64,000 bases of DNA from Microplitis mediator (taxonomy: Eukaryota; Arthropoda; Insecta; Hymenoptera; Braconidae), in NCBI RefSeq assembly GCF_029852145.1, contig NC_079977.1, forward strand, positions 11,714,640 through 11,778,639, given 5' to 3'. The translations under genes and the position numbers were made by a program. Below the pieces are notes generated by a model. That model searched no databases and had not been told where the DNA came from. It was given only the letters and a program-made list of their open reading frames with translations. This document shows positions 35,476-45,552 of this stretch, in pieces. How positions within the stretch are numbered: position 1 is the stretch's first letter; the number at the start of each line of letters is the position of its first letter.

Positions 35476-36736
35476 AATAACCTCAGTAGTAAAAAAACAC
35501 AAACATAAGCACAGCAAGAATGATGAAAATGATAAGAGATTAAAGAACATTGGAAGCATGTTAAATGATTTAAAGGAAGAATTAAAATCTCAACACAGCA
35601 TGTTACAGGAATTTTTAGACTATTGGAGAGAGCATCGGGGTAAGATTGTTGAACATTTTGTTAATATTATCTAGGTTTAGAAGTTGCAATCATTTTATTT
35701 ATATTGCAAAACATTATTGGTGTTAACATTTTGATAGATACTCCTCCAAATATTGAGTCACAACAGCTAGAAAAGAAAACTAGGTTTCCTCAGACTGGAT
35801 TTACTAGAGTTGCTGATCACAGTATAAGTTTGATTTCGTCAAATTCATTAATATAAAAAAATAATATAAATTTATTACAGATCCATTTGGGTCAAGGCAT
35901 TTATATCCCAAAAGATTATTACAACATAGTTTGTAATAAGGCTACGTCAGAGTCCCAATTTGTAAGAAACATACTCGTAAGCGTATTTGACGCAGAAGTA
36001 TTGAAGAACCACAGTATCCACGGAAATAAATCAAATAAAATTAAGCAAGAGCTACAAAGACCGGGATTAGATCCGACAAAACTGTTAGCAGTCAAAGGTA
36101 CACCCAACTTTAAAAAGTCAAAAATGTTTAAATACAATTTCTGTATAAAATTCTATCAACTAATATGTTTTATAATTTTAGAGATATTTTCATCCTATTT
36201 GCGCAAACAAGGTCTCAAGGATGAAAAGTTAGAAAAGAAAGAAAAACATTTTTACGATTACGTTAGGAGCAAAATAACTGACTTACGCTCGAAAGCAAGA
36301 GTTCAAAAGGTAAATAAATGACAAAATTCATGCTTATATACTGTATTCGCCGATGATAAAAGAAATAGTATATCATGAAGTTCATTTTGAGGTTCGATAT
36401 GGTTCGTAATTTTATACTTTTATATTTCAGAAGCATATCGAAAAATAAACATCAAAATCCGATGAATTACCGCCGAAACTTGATAAATCGGAGGATGAAG
36501 AATATTCTGGTGACTCCGGTAGTGAAGACTTAGCAACAAAAAGAAGTACAACCAGCGATAAGGAACAAGAAAAAGACATGGAAGAGACAGAAAGCTATGA
36601 AGAAAGTAGTGATTCAGATGGTGAAGAGAGTAAAGAAAATAAAAATGGAGTAGAAGATGATCAAGAACGTCGGGAAAACGATGGTGAAAATCTAAACGAT
36701 GCAGATGAAAAAAAGGAAAATAATATATCCGATTAA
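35476..36736 (+). pseudogene. BEN-domain gene, 5' incomplete, possibly disabled
   Basis: Exons read: 35476-35639 (Lys/His-rich, then a coiled-coil-like KNIGSMLNDLKEELKSQHSM), 35738-35821, 35881-36097, 36182-36309 and 36431-36736, with GT donors and AG acceptors. Exon 3 encodes a BEN domain: HLGQGIYIPKDYY, FVRNILVSVFDAEVLKN, HGNKSN and RPGLDPTKLLAV. BEN domains bind DNA and mediate protein contacts in chromatin factors; they also occur in poxvirus and polydnavirus proteins. Exon 5 hits TAA at 36446-36448 after six codons, yet the same frame then stays open for 95 codons as an acidic Glu/Asp/Ser tail ending ENNISD. Exon 2 to exon 3 phase also fails unless a weak donor (AGA/GTTGCT) is used. The 5' exon with the start codon was not found. 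It may be a live host gene with sequence errors, or a recent pseudogene. Confidence 0.6.
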
Positions 36737-36779
36737 AAAGAACCTTTAAGATTTTCATTAGTATGAAATAAAAATAACT

Positions 36780-37452
36780 TGCCTAATTTCTTATTGTAAC
36801 GTACAAGATAATTTTCCATTAAGGCTTCACCAATTATTATGATAATTAATCTAAATATGATTTAACAAACTCAAGATTATTCAACTAACTAAATATTATT
36901 TAATGAACTTATTTATTCAGGTACAAATTTTAATCAAGCCTAAATTCAATCTCCCTGAAGTATCTATAATAATGCTCGCGAAAATTATTCTCATAAACAC
37001 TGATACAAATACTACGTTAATCAAATAATTGATTACACCCAAAATTTTTAGTCAATATTGCGGTTAATTTCTTTAAAATTTCCTTAAAGTTTCTTTCCGG
37101 AATTAATCTCATTGAAACTGATGCGAATAATACGTGAAATAACTGATTTCATCACAGAACATTTTTTGCCCCAATATTCAATTTTTTGTAATTTCCTTAA
37201 AAGTACCTATAGAAATTTATTTCAATGACACTAATCCAAATAATAAGTGACCCTGTCCATTAGTTCCCATAGAATCCACTTAAATGGGTCACAAACCAAT
37301 ACAATATTGGTTTCTATGTGGTTTTTCACCTATTTGAGTGGATTCGATGGGAACTTTCGGATAGAAGAAGTAATTTATTAAATCTTATAATATTTTTTGC
37401 TAGAGTGGCATTTAATTTTCTTAAAAGTACTTATAGAAATCTGTCTCATTTG
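36780..37452. repeat. degenerate ~115-bp tandem repeat array
   Basis: Units share TCTCATTGAAACTGATGCGA, AATAATACGTGAAATAA and TTTCCTTAAAAGTACCTATA. About four units occur here; one resumes at 40531-40620, beyond the LINE, so the LINE inserted into this array. Confidence 0.55.
37262..37355. mobile_element. small palindromic MITE
   Basis: AGTTCCCATAGAATCCACTT is complemented at 37336-37355, with the arms continuing to 28 bp. An inner CCAATA/TATTGG stem lies at the centre. It interrupts the ~115-bp repeat array. Confidence 0.55.
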
Positions 37453-37634
37453 TTTTTTTTTTTGTTTTTTTTCGGGGGGTTGAAAAATCTTCAAAAGACA
37501 CCGTTGTGTTATGAAGTACAGATGTTCAGTAGTGTGGGATTTTTACCCACTAAAAAACATCCCTCCGACCACTCTGACTATCTAAGCCAGGGGACCGAAT
37601 TGGAACCGCTTTCGCATTACTTCAATTCGGTCCG

Positions 37635-38670
37635 TTTTTGTAATAATAATAAAATAAATGCATGCCAGGACTGGTTGGTGGTTAGGGTGTTGGAAAAATA
37701 CGCATATTTAAAAATGTATTTTTATTTGTCACAGCACAAAATATCACTGGGTTACAAATTAAATCGTTGATTTAATTTATCAATACTGTTAAATGTCTGA
37801 GCTCATGAATACGTAAATGATTGAATACAAATTATTGAATTGAGCTTGAGTAAAGAAATGAATTAAAAATAATCAAGTTGAGTTTAATTGAACACTGAGT
37901 TGATCGCAAAAATGTCAGAATGAAAAGTAACATGAAATCAGAGGTTACCGATCGAAGTTAATTATTGAGCACATTAATTACTAATTTTAATAGCACTGAA
38001 TGCATAACTAATTTAGTTATTGAGTTTTAATAATAATGAGTACTTAATTGAATTGGATTTAATGAGCTCATAATAAATTACACTGATTTTAATTTATTTG
38101 TTGAACACGTGGTAGCATAATAGCAGAGACTACCGAGCAAAAAATAACTTTAATTTAAGTTAGAAATTGAGCATAATGATAATTTAATAAATAATAAAAC
38201 TGAGTATTTTATTTTGATGAGCACTTGAATTAATTTATAAAATAGTAGTTAAGCACCTGTACAATTTTCCGTCGAAATAACCTCCTCAGGAACAGGTTGT
38301 AGATCACTGGAATGCTTGATGTTTTTATTATTTATTTTCTGAGCTCCGGTGCTCGCAATTATAAAAATAATTATATTTTTATATAGAGTTACGAACTCTT
38401 AATGTAGTTAATTAATTACTTTTAATTATTTACTCGAGATGAGTGCAAAGTTAATTGATTATATAAAACGCGTGGTGTCACTTGAAATTATATGAACGCA
38501 AGTATAATGGCGTCGGTCTTCTCGACACGAAGCAGGAAATTCATACGCGCATGCGTCGCACTGCGCAAGTCAAGTTTTAATTGCCCGACACTAGGCCCCA
38601 GTAGGTGCTGCCTCTATTTGCCGGAAGTGCAACTACATTCAAATTTGAATGTAGTTGTGATTACGCAACA
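37635..38670. repeat. solo LTR, family A copy 1
   Basis: 1036 bp, flanked by GTCCG on both sides (37630-37634 and 38671-38675). It is about 90% similar by eye to 61635-62677 over its whole length. It ends ATTACGCAACA and includes a perfect 28-bp palindrome at 38630-38657. The 5' start is mutated (TTTTTG versus TGTTG in copy 2). It sits in the 3' UTR of the R1-like LINE. Confidence 0.85.
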
Positions 38671-38681
38671 GTCCGTGTTTG

Positions 38682-40529
38682 TCATAGCCTTCGTTGGTCA
38701 AGCTTCCTAGAAGAATCTTCAGCTTGTTTGGCTCGAATAAGGGTCTCTACGAAAAGCTCATTCCAGCACTTTTCTTCTCTGATCATTTCCTTGATTATCG
38801 ATTCTGGAGTCAGAATCCTGTCGATAGCGTTCCAAAGTCGCGTCCTCTCTGTCGTCCACCGGGGACAATCAAAGAAAACGTGTTCTGCAGTTTCACTTTC
38901 GTGGCTGCAGTAGCCGCACTTTGGTGAGTGCACGATCCCAATCTTGTGAAGTTAGGCTTTGAAACTTCCATGCCCTGAGAGCAGTTGAGTCAGAAAAAAG
39001 TTCGTCTCACCGTGTATTCTATCAACCCATAAGTTCATAGAAGGAATTAATCTAGCTGTCCATCTTCCAAAAGATTCGATTCGTCATCTGTTGGACCATA
39101 TTTCAAGGGTACGCAATCGTTCTCTTGTTTTAATTACTCCAGTTGAATCTGCGCTATTTCTTTGCTCAAATATTATTTTCCTTTCTTTGGCCAGCAAGTC
39201 TATTGGTGGTATGCCTGCGATTACCAGAACAGACGCTTCCGATACAGTACGGTATGCGCATTCAACTCGTAACGCTCCTCTTCTTTGAACTGCAGCTAGC
39301 TTCTTACGGCGTACCTCAGAGCTCAAAGTATCTGCCCAAACTTCTGCACCGTGTAGAAGGATGGAATGTACTACACCTAATAGCACGCGTCTTTTTTACA
39401 GTAGAGGTCCTTTTGTGTTGAGCAGGATTCTCGAGAGTTTCGAGACTAGGCTATTCGCTTTTTGGCAGATTCTGGATATGTGGTCTGAGAAGTTTAGCTT
39501 TTCGTTCAACATGACTCCGAGATATCGCACTGATTTTTTTGCTTTGATTTCTGTCCCGTTCAAGTCAACACTGAAAGGTTGAGGGAACCACCTTTGCCTT
39601 GTAAGGACCGCCATCTCGGTTTTCTCGGCAGCCATTTCAAGTTTGTTACTCTTTAGCCAGTCACTGACACGTGTCATGATGGTATTTATCCGACCTCTCG
39701 CTTGCTCAACATTTCTTGCTAACACCACTGCAGTGACATCATCCGCAAATCCAACGAGGTATGTATCTTCTGGCATTTTTAGTCTCAGAAGACTATCGTA
39801 GCGCGCATTCCACAAGTCTGGGCCCAACACTGAGCCTTGAGGGACTCCAGCTGTAATTTCTACTACGCGTAAGCCCTCGGTCGTATCATACATAAGGAAT
39901 CTCCCATCGAAGAAGTCATCGACAATACGCTTTAAGTATTCTTCGATCTCGAAGTCCTGATCAAGCGCGTTGAGGATGTCTTTCCAGCCTACTGAGTTAA
40001 ATGCGTTTTTGACATCAAGCGTGAGGAATATCCAGACCTTCTGTGACCAGTGATTGCCTTCCCAGGCTTTATACACAATATCCAGTACTTGTTTTATAGC
40101 TCCAATCGTTGAGCAGCCCTTGCGAAATCCGTGTTGGTTTTTGGACAGGCCTTCAGTTTTTTCTATGGCATTGTTGAGCCTATTTTTGATAAGTTTTTCA
40201 AGCAGCTTACCAGTAACGTCCAACATGCAGAGCGGTCTAAAAGAAGAGGAGATAATAGGCGGACCTTTCCCTTTGTCCAGAAGGACCAGTTTCTGCCTTT
40301 TCCACGGTAAGCCAAAGGCACCCGTTAAGATGCACACGTTAAACATGTTCAGTAGTAAGCAAGGAAACTTCTCAGCGATTTTTTTTATTACGATTGTGTG
40401 AATCCCATCTGGTCCGAGTGCTTTGCCGTCTTTGAATGTCCTGGCAGAAGCTTGAAGATCTTCGACCGTAAATAACGGGATGTTTTCAGAGACTAGCGAG
40501 ACTCTTGTAGGCTTCTTGAGATGGCAGGG
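38682..40529 (-). pseudogene. R1-clade reverse transcriptase with C-terminal zinc motif
   Basis: One continuous minus-strand frame carries KALGPDGI, LLDKGKGPP, FRPLCMLDVTGKLLEKLI, QHGFRKGCST, AGVPQGSVLGPDLWN, the catalytic FADDV (near 39749-39735), LKSNKLEMAAEKTE and YLGVMLNEKLNF. After these come the thumb/connection region (RWTARLIPSM, GETNFFLTQLLSGHG) and a C-x2-C...H...C motif (CGYCSHESETAEHVFFDC). Order and motifs fit R1/LOA-like non-LTR retrotransposons. In-frame stops lie at 39396-39398 (TAA), 39084-39086 (TGA) and near 38957 (TAA). The frame is otherwise undisturbed, so inactivation was by point mutation. The protein lacks the N-terminal gag-like and endonuclease parts. Confidence 0.85.
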
Positions 40530-40531
40530 AA

Positions 40532-41634
40532 AAATCTCATTGGAACTGATGCAAATGATACATACATAACTTATTAGATCTCATAAAATTTTTCTGTAAA
40601 ATGACATTTTCTAAGATGACAACTGATTGACTCTTATAAACATCTTTTGTACAAGGTAAGAAATCTATATTTCTTGTTGCATATCAGTATAAAACCTGAT
40701 ACTATCGATCGAAGAAATTTTACCTAAAATCTCGTTCGTTCTCGCGATTTCTAGTTTAGTCGACAAGTTGAAAAAGGTCCAAAATAGAGATACTGCTCTT
40801 AAAATTAGGTGCGATAGCTCATTAGATCCGTAATGACGCCTAGAAAAATGTCCTGAAAGTGTATTTTAGCACGTAAAAAATTGAAAAAGTTATAAACAAT
40901 TAAAGACGAAAAAAAGAAGGCCTTTCGTTTTTTGCCAATACTTCATAAACTATTAATATTTGAGAAATCTAACAAAAAGATTCTTAAAGAGGAGGAAATT
41001 TCCAATAAAAAATCCTACTCCCTGGATTTCTATCTCCATTATTAATAATTTCAATTTAACGTTGAAAATGGGTCTCCGCGCGGCATTTTTAGGTTGCGCG
41101 CGCGGCGTCAAAAGCGAGTACGACACATTAATTAATTTATTTAAGGTATTAAATATTTTTTTTTTAATTTGAAAAAATGATGGTGTATTCTGAACACTTT
41201 AAATAATTCATTCCCGTTGGAAATTTTCCTTAAAGTTAATTTTTCAACAAGTTTGACGATTGTTAACTAACGAAATTTTCTCGAACTTACGTCTTCATTA
41301 TAAATGAACGAAAACGTTTAATTAATTATCGTATAAATTTTTTGCTTATGGAGCCTTTCTTACATACATACTCAACAAGATCACGCCACAAAAGCTTAAA
41401 AAATTTTCATACTTTGTTTATAACAATTTTTCTACTTGAACAGAAACTAAAAAATCCAAGTGATGTTAAAAAATTTTTTTTTTTTTTAATCATTCTATAA
41501 TCGTTTTATTATTAATACAAGATATTAATTGCGTTGCAAAAAAAATTTTTTCCACCATTTGTTGATAAATTTTTTATAAACAAATTGATTATTTCAATAT
41601 TTTTTCAAAATTTTTTTTCACTCATTCATTATTA
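40532..41634. other. AT-rich spacer
   Basis: Begins with the resumed ~115-bp array. A GC-rich patch with alternating CGCG lies near 41072-41110. No gene recognised. Confidence 0.4.
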
Positions 41635-41849
41635 TACAGCAAATATAACGATTTTAAAAAAAATTTTTTTTCCTTCATAACAATTTTTATTTGTTTAAAA
41701 TCTTTTTTTTTATATTTCTATTGCTTAAATAATGAGTCAAGAGATTATTTTGTATTTAAAAATCATAATTGACAGTGCTCTATAAAGTAACAAAAAAAAA
41801 TTTTTTTTTATCAACAGTTTCATCGTTTATTAACTTACCAATTTGTTAT

Positions 41850-42446
41850 TGTTACATACTGGAAAATCCAGGCTTACGAAAAATTACCAGGTTGGTGGCG
41901 TTAGGGTGTCAATCGACCCCAGATGCACCCGTTGGTGAGCTCTCTCTAATTTTTATGTATTTTGTAGGGTTCGAGAATTAAAATAAAACATTTTAATTAT
42001 AAGAATGTGAATATATTTTAAATATTAAAATTTTGATGGAGCCAGTCGGTCTCCTGATGTATGTCCGGGGCCTAAGATGTTCATCGGCTGACTGGTTGCT
42101 CTAGATTTTTATCCAGAGTACAATGAAATATAAAAATTAATTATTGCGACGTTGCATCTCAGGTTACTCTGGTGAACACCATCGTGGCCCGAGTCTCATG
42201 CATCGTCATGAGTTTGGACTATTCGCGAGCCACGGCGATTCTCTTTTCGCAAGAGATTTTCGTTGCATTGTTGGCGGTGAAAAGAAATAATTTTGCCAAC
42301 AGAGTAACGATTTATTAATTTATTTATGATTCTAAGAAGTGTCGAACCGTTTATTCGCCCGCCGCGGCGGATAAATAATTCGAGACTTCAAAAAAAAAAA
42401 ATTTCTAAAATTTTTATTTAAATGTAATTAAAGCCAGAACGTAACA
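41850..42446. repeat. solo LTR in foldback left arm
   Basis: 597 bp, TGTTACATACTGG...CCAGAACGTAACA, flanked by TTAT on both sides (41846-41849 and 42447-42450). Excision restores the foldback arm, as verified against the opposite arm at 43134-43152. Confidence 0.88.
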
Positions 42447-43317
42447 TTATAAACAAATTTTTAACTTTGTTATATTTTTTTCTGAAACTTCTAAAATTAA
42501 CAAAAACAACCACATATAACAAAGTATAGAAAAAAATTTTTTTCAATTTTTTATTGTACTTTTAAAAAACACGTGCTACAAAAGTTGCAGCGGCTGCTTC
42601 ATTTATCTACTAAAAGAATCATATAACTTTTAAACTATTAAAGATACGAAAACAAACATTCTAGACGACTTTATAAAGGACTGAACGATCTTTCAAATGA
42701 GCTATTAAAAATTTTTTAGTTCTAGCTAATCTATTGTTGTGCGCATTTGTTTATGAAAACTAATATTTATTCCGATGTTTGTTGAAGTCTCGTAGTTTCT
42801 AACTCGAAAGAGAGCCGTAAAACAGAACAAACGGCATTTAACTTTTTGAAAAAGCATGACAATAGATTAGCAATAACTAAAAAATTTTTAATAGCTCATT
42901 TGAAAGATCGTTTAGTCCTTTATGAAATCGTCTAGAATGTTTATTTTCGTATCTCTAATAGTTTAAAAGTTATATTAGTTTTTTAGTAGACAAATGAAGC
43001 AGCCGCTGCAACTATTGTAGCACGTGTTTTTTAAAAGGACGATAAAAAATTGAAAAAAAATTTTTTCTATGCTTTGTTATATGTGGTTGTTTTTGTTAAT
43101 TTTAGAAAGTTAAGAAAAAAATCTAACAAAGTTAAAAATTTGTTTATAACAAATTGGTAAGTTGATAAACAATGGAATTGTTGATGAAAAAAAATTAATT
43201 TTTTGTTACTTCATAAAGGACTGTCAATTATGATTTTTAGATACAAAATAATTTCTTTACTAATTATTTAAGTAATAGAAATATAAAAAAAAAACGATTC
43301 TAAACAAATAAAAATTG

Positions 43318-44291
43318 CACCGGCACACAAAACAATTTAGAATGTGCATTTGAACGGACCTACCTACGGGTACGTATTTTGGTCCGCTGAACCCGAATTC
43401 GAGGTCAGTTTGACCCCTACACCCTCGAAATTTCGAAAAAACTTCAAAAAACCGTAAAAATCATGAAAATTGGCAGTTTTAATGATAAAAAAATGTTTTG
43501 GAACTAAACTAAGCGTGATTTTTATGTATTTCGATCCGCTGAATATGAATCGAAACTTTATTGAGACCACGAGCCATTTTAAATGTGAAATAATCACACA
43601 AAACTCTCGAAAATTCCGAAAAAATATAGTTTTTATGATAAAAAAAACTTCTTCTGGTCCAATTCAGATAAAATTTTATATCTTTTGATGTCGTCAATTC
43701 ACATCTTAATTTTTTTAGTCTATTCACCCTCCGAAGCTGGAAAAATTTGAAAACATTGTAAAAATTACCATTCATAACAGAAAAAAAATTGATTGAACAT
43801 GATTTAATGCCTAAAATAAATACTCCTGTCCGTGGGTTAACGGCACACACACCGTTAACTCAGGGACTGCCAGATGGTTCTGTTGCCCACCGTCACCACG
43901 TGGAGGCGCCCTGGTTACAGACACAAGCAATTAAGTCTTGAAAAGTCAAAAACGAGAGTAAAAAAACCAAAAAAATTACTTTTTTCGGAATTTTTGAGGG
44001 TTTGTGTGATTTTTTTACATTTAAAACGGCTCGTGGTCTCAATAAAGTTTCGATTCATATTCAGCGGATCGAAATACATGAGAATCACGCTTAGTTTAGT
44101 TCCAAAAAATTTTTTTATCATTAAAACTGCCGATTTTCATCATTTTTACGGTTTTTCGAAGTTTTCTCGAAATTTCTAGGGTGTGGGTTTCAAACTGACC
44201 TCGAATTCGGATTCAGCGGACCAAAATACGTACCCGAAGGTAAGTGCGGTCGAATGCACATTCTACTTAATTTTTTTTTTGTGTGCCGGTG
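43318..44291. mobile_element. CACCGG-ended inverted-repeat element (CACTA-like, non-autonomous)
   Basis: 974 bp. Terminal inverted repeats CACCGGCACACAAAA / TTTTGTGTGCCGGTG, with arms of about 320 bp (TGGTCCGCTGAA, GAGACCACGAGCC). TTG is duplicated at 43315-43317 and 44292-44294. CAC ends plus a 3-bp duplication suggest the CACTA group. The middle (43650-43960) is unpaired and non-coding. Confidence 0.75.
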
Positions 44292-44339
44292 TTGTTATTA
44301 AGAAAAAAATTTTTCTTTTAAATCATTATATTTGCTGTA

Positions 44340-45552
44340 TGTTATGTCTGGATTTAATTAATTAATACCAATTAATTATTGGAAAAGGTCGCGTGGGCCT
44401 CGGTGGGAGGCACCGGGCAAACAGGGTGATTTTCCTAGAGGAAAACCTCTAGGTTTTATTTTTATTGTGAGCACACGAACGATAAAACCCGCAGGGGCCT
44501 CTCTGTGTATCGATGCAGAATTTGGATTTTTATACGTTAGAGCTATTGTTAATTTTACCTACCTTTTGGTGTACGACTACTTACTTTAGAAGGTTGGCCT
44601 TCGTGACGTGTCGAACTGGAATTTCTGTGAACGGCAATCGATGGTCTTTGAACGAAGATGGTTTGGTCTAGGAAAAAGGAACGCGGATCTTAATATTAGA
44701 AAGTAATCTAATATACCGGTTTTCCCAATGATCATTGTTTATTCAATATTAGCCCTATGGGCGCGCCTTACTCAGTTCCAAAAATGTTAGATTGCACTTA
44801 TCACTACGGTTCTGTTCTTTTACTTAAAACTCTAATGATTGCACTTAACTATTAAACTTGGCTTACAGGTTTTACACTTTGAAATTATTGAGTCTTTGCC
44901 CATATGAGTTCGGTATAAATCCCCGACTCCAGCGATTCACTCGGACGAGAATCGCTGTTTTTACACTTAACAATTATTATCAAAATTACCCACGTCTCCT
45001 CGTCTTTACGCGAGCGGTACTTTCCGTGTGGTGATTTTTGGAAAAGAAAATATAACTTAAAAAGAGACAATTTTGAATAGAACTTTAACGGTAACAAGCA
45101 ACTTGCTACGCCTCCTCGAGTGCAATATCGAGACGATCTTCCCGTGGAATTTTATGGTATACTTGACTGTTTAGATTTTATTAATGAAAACGAAACTAAT
45201 CGGTTTTAAGAGAAATAGAAAATAGAAAAGAGAATTGCCTAAACGTAACACGGTTTAGAACTCACGCGGGCCAGCAAGGAAGATACATTAACTTCTCGAG
45301 CGTCATAGGCTGCCGCACCTTGGTGTTCGTTGTTTTCATCACCTCGGTTCGCGATTCTGGAGGGAATAATTTAGAATATATAATTGGATGAATTTAGAAT
45401 ACAGTCAAGTGGAATTTCCTGATTGGAGGAAACGTTGACGACGTGCAACGAGGTGTTGGCCGAAGTTGCTATCCCTAAAATTGTTAACGCTGCACTTTGC
45501 AGCGAGCACGGCCAAGAGGCCCCTTTAAATATACGGCAAGCCGGATATAACA
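44340..45552 (-). repeat. LTR with adjoining polypurine tract
   Basis: Ends TGTTATGTCTGG and CCGGATATAACA form a 12-bp terminal inverted repeat with two mismatches. Immediately right, the minus strand reads a G10 run then GATGC before TGTTATATCC, i.e. a polypurine tract, so this is a 3' LTR of a minus-strand element. The left side abuts the foldback arm. No partner LTR was seen to the right. Confidence 0.55.

Larger units (their letters stand above)
37453..40530 (-). mobile_element. R1-like LINE, 5' truncated
   Basis: On the minus strand: RT region from 40530, Cys/His motif near 38890, then a 3' UTR with the phrase GTGGGTAAAAATCCCACACTA (in R1-like elements this lies near the 3' end) and an A-rich tail at 37453-37478. 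The host array phrase AAATCT...CTCATT appears at both junctions (about 37438-37452 and 40531-40545), consistent with a target-site duplication. The endonuclease domain is lost by truncation. A solo LTR (37635-38670) interrupts the 3' UTR. Confidence 0.8.
41635..44339. mobile_element. foldback element carrying two nested insertions
   Basis: Outer arms: TACAGCAAATATAACG at 41635 is complemented at 44326-44339. Inner arms pair across a centre near 42790 (CACGTGCTACAA, GCAGCGGCTGCTTCAT, TTCAAATGAGCTATTAAAAA). A solo LTR splits the left arm (41850-42446) and a CAC...GTG element splits the right arm (43318-44291). After subtracting both, the arms align end to end. Non-coding. Confidence 0.8.

Noticed and set aside
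36420..36758. 112-codon minus-strand frame rich in Leu/His/Phe
   Set aside because: It is the antisense shadow of the acidic exon of the BEN gene.
43364..44179. Several 70-110-codon frames near the CACCGG element
   Set aside because: They occur as mirrored pairs in inverted arms and have no family resemblance.
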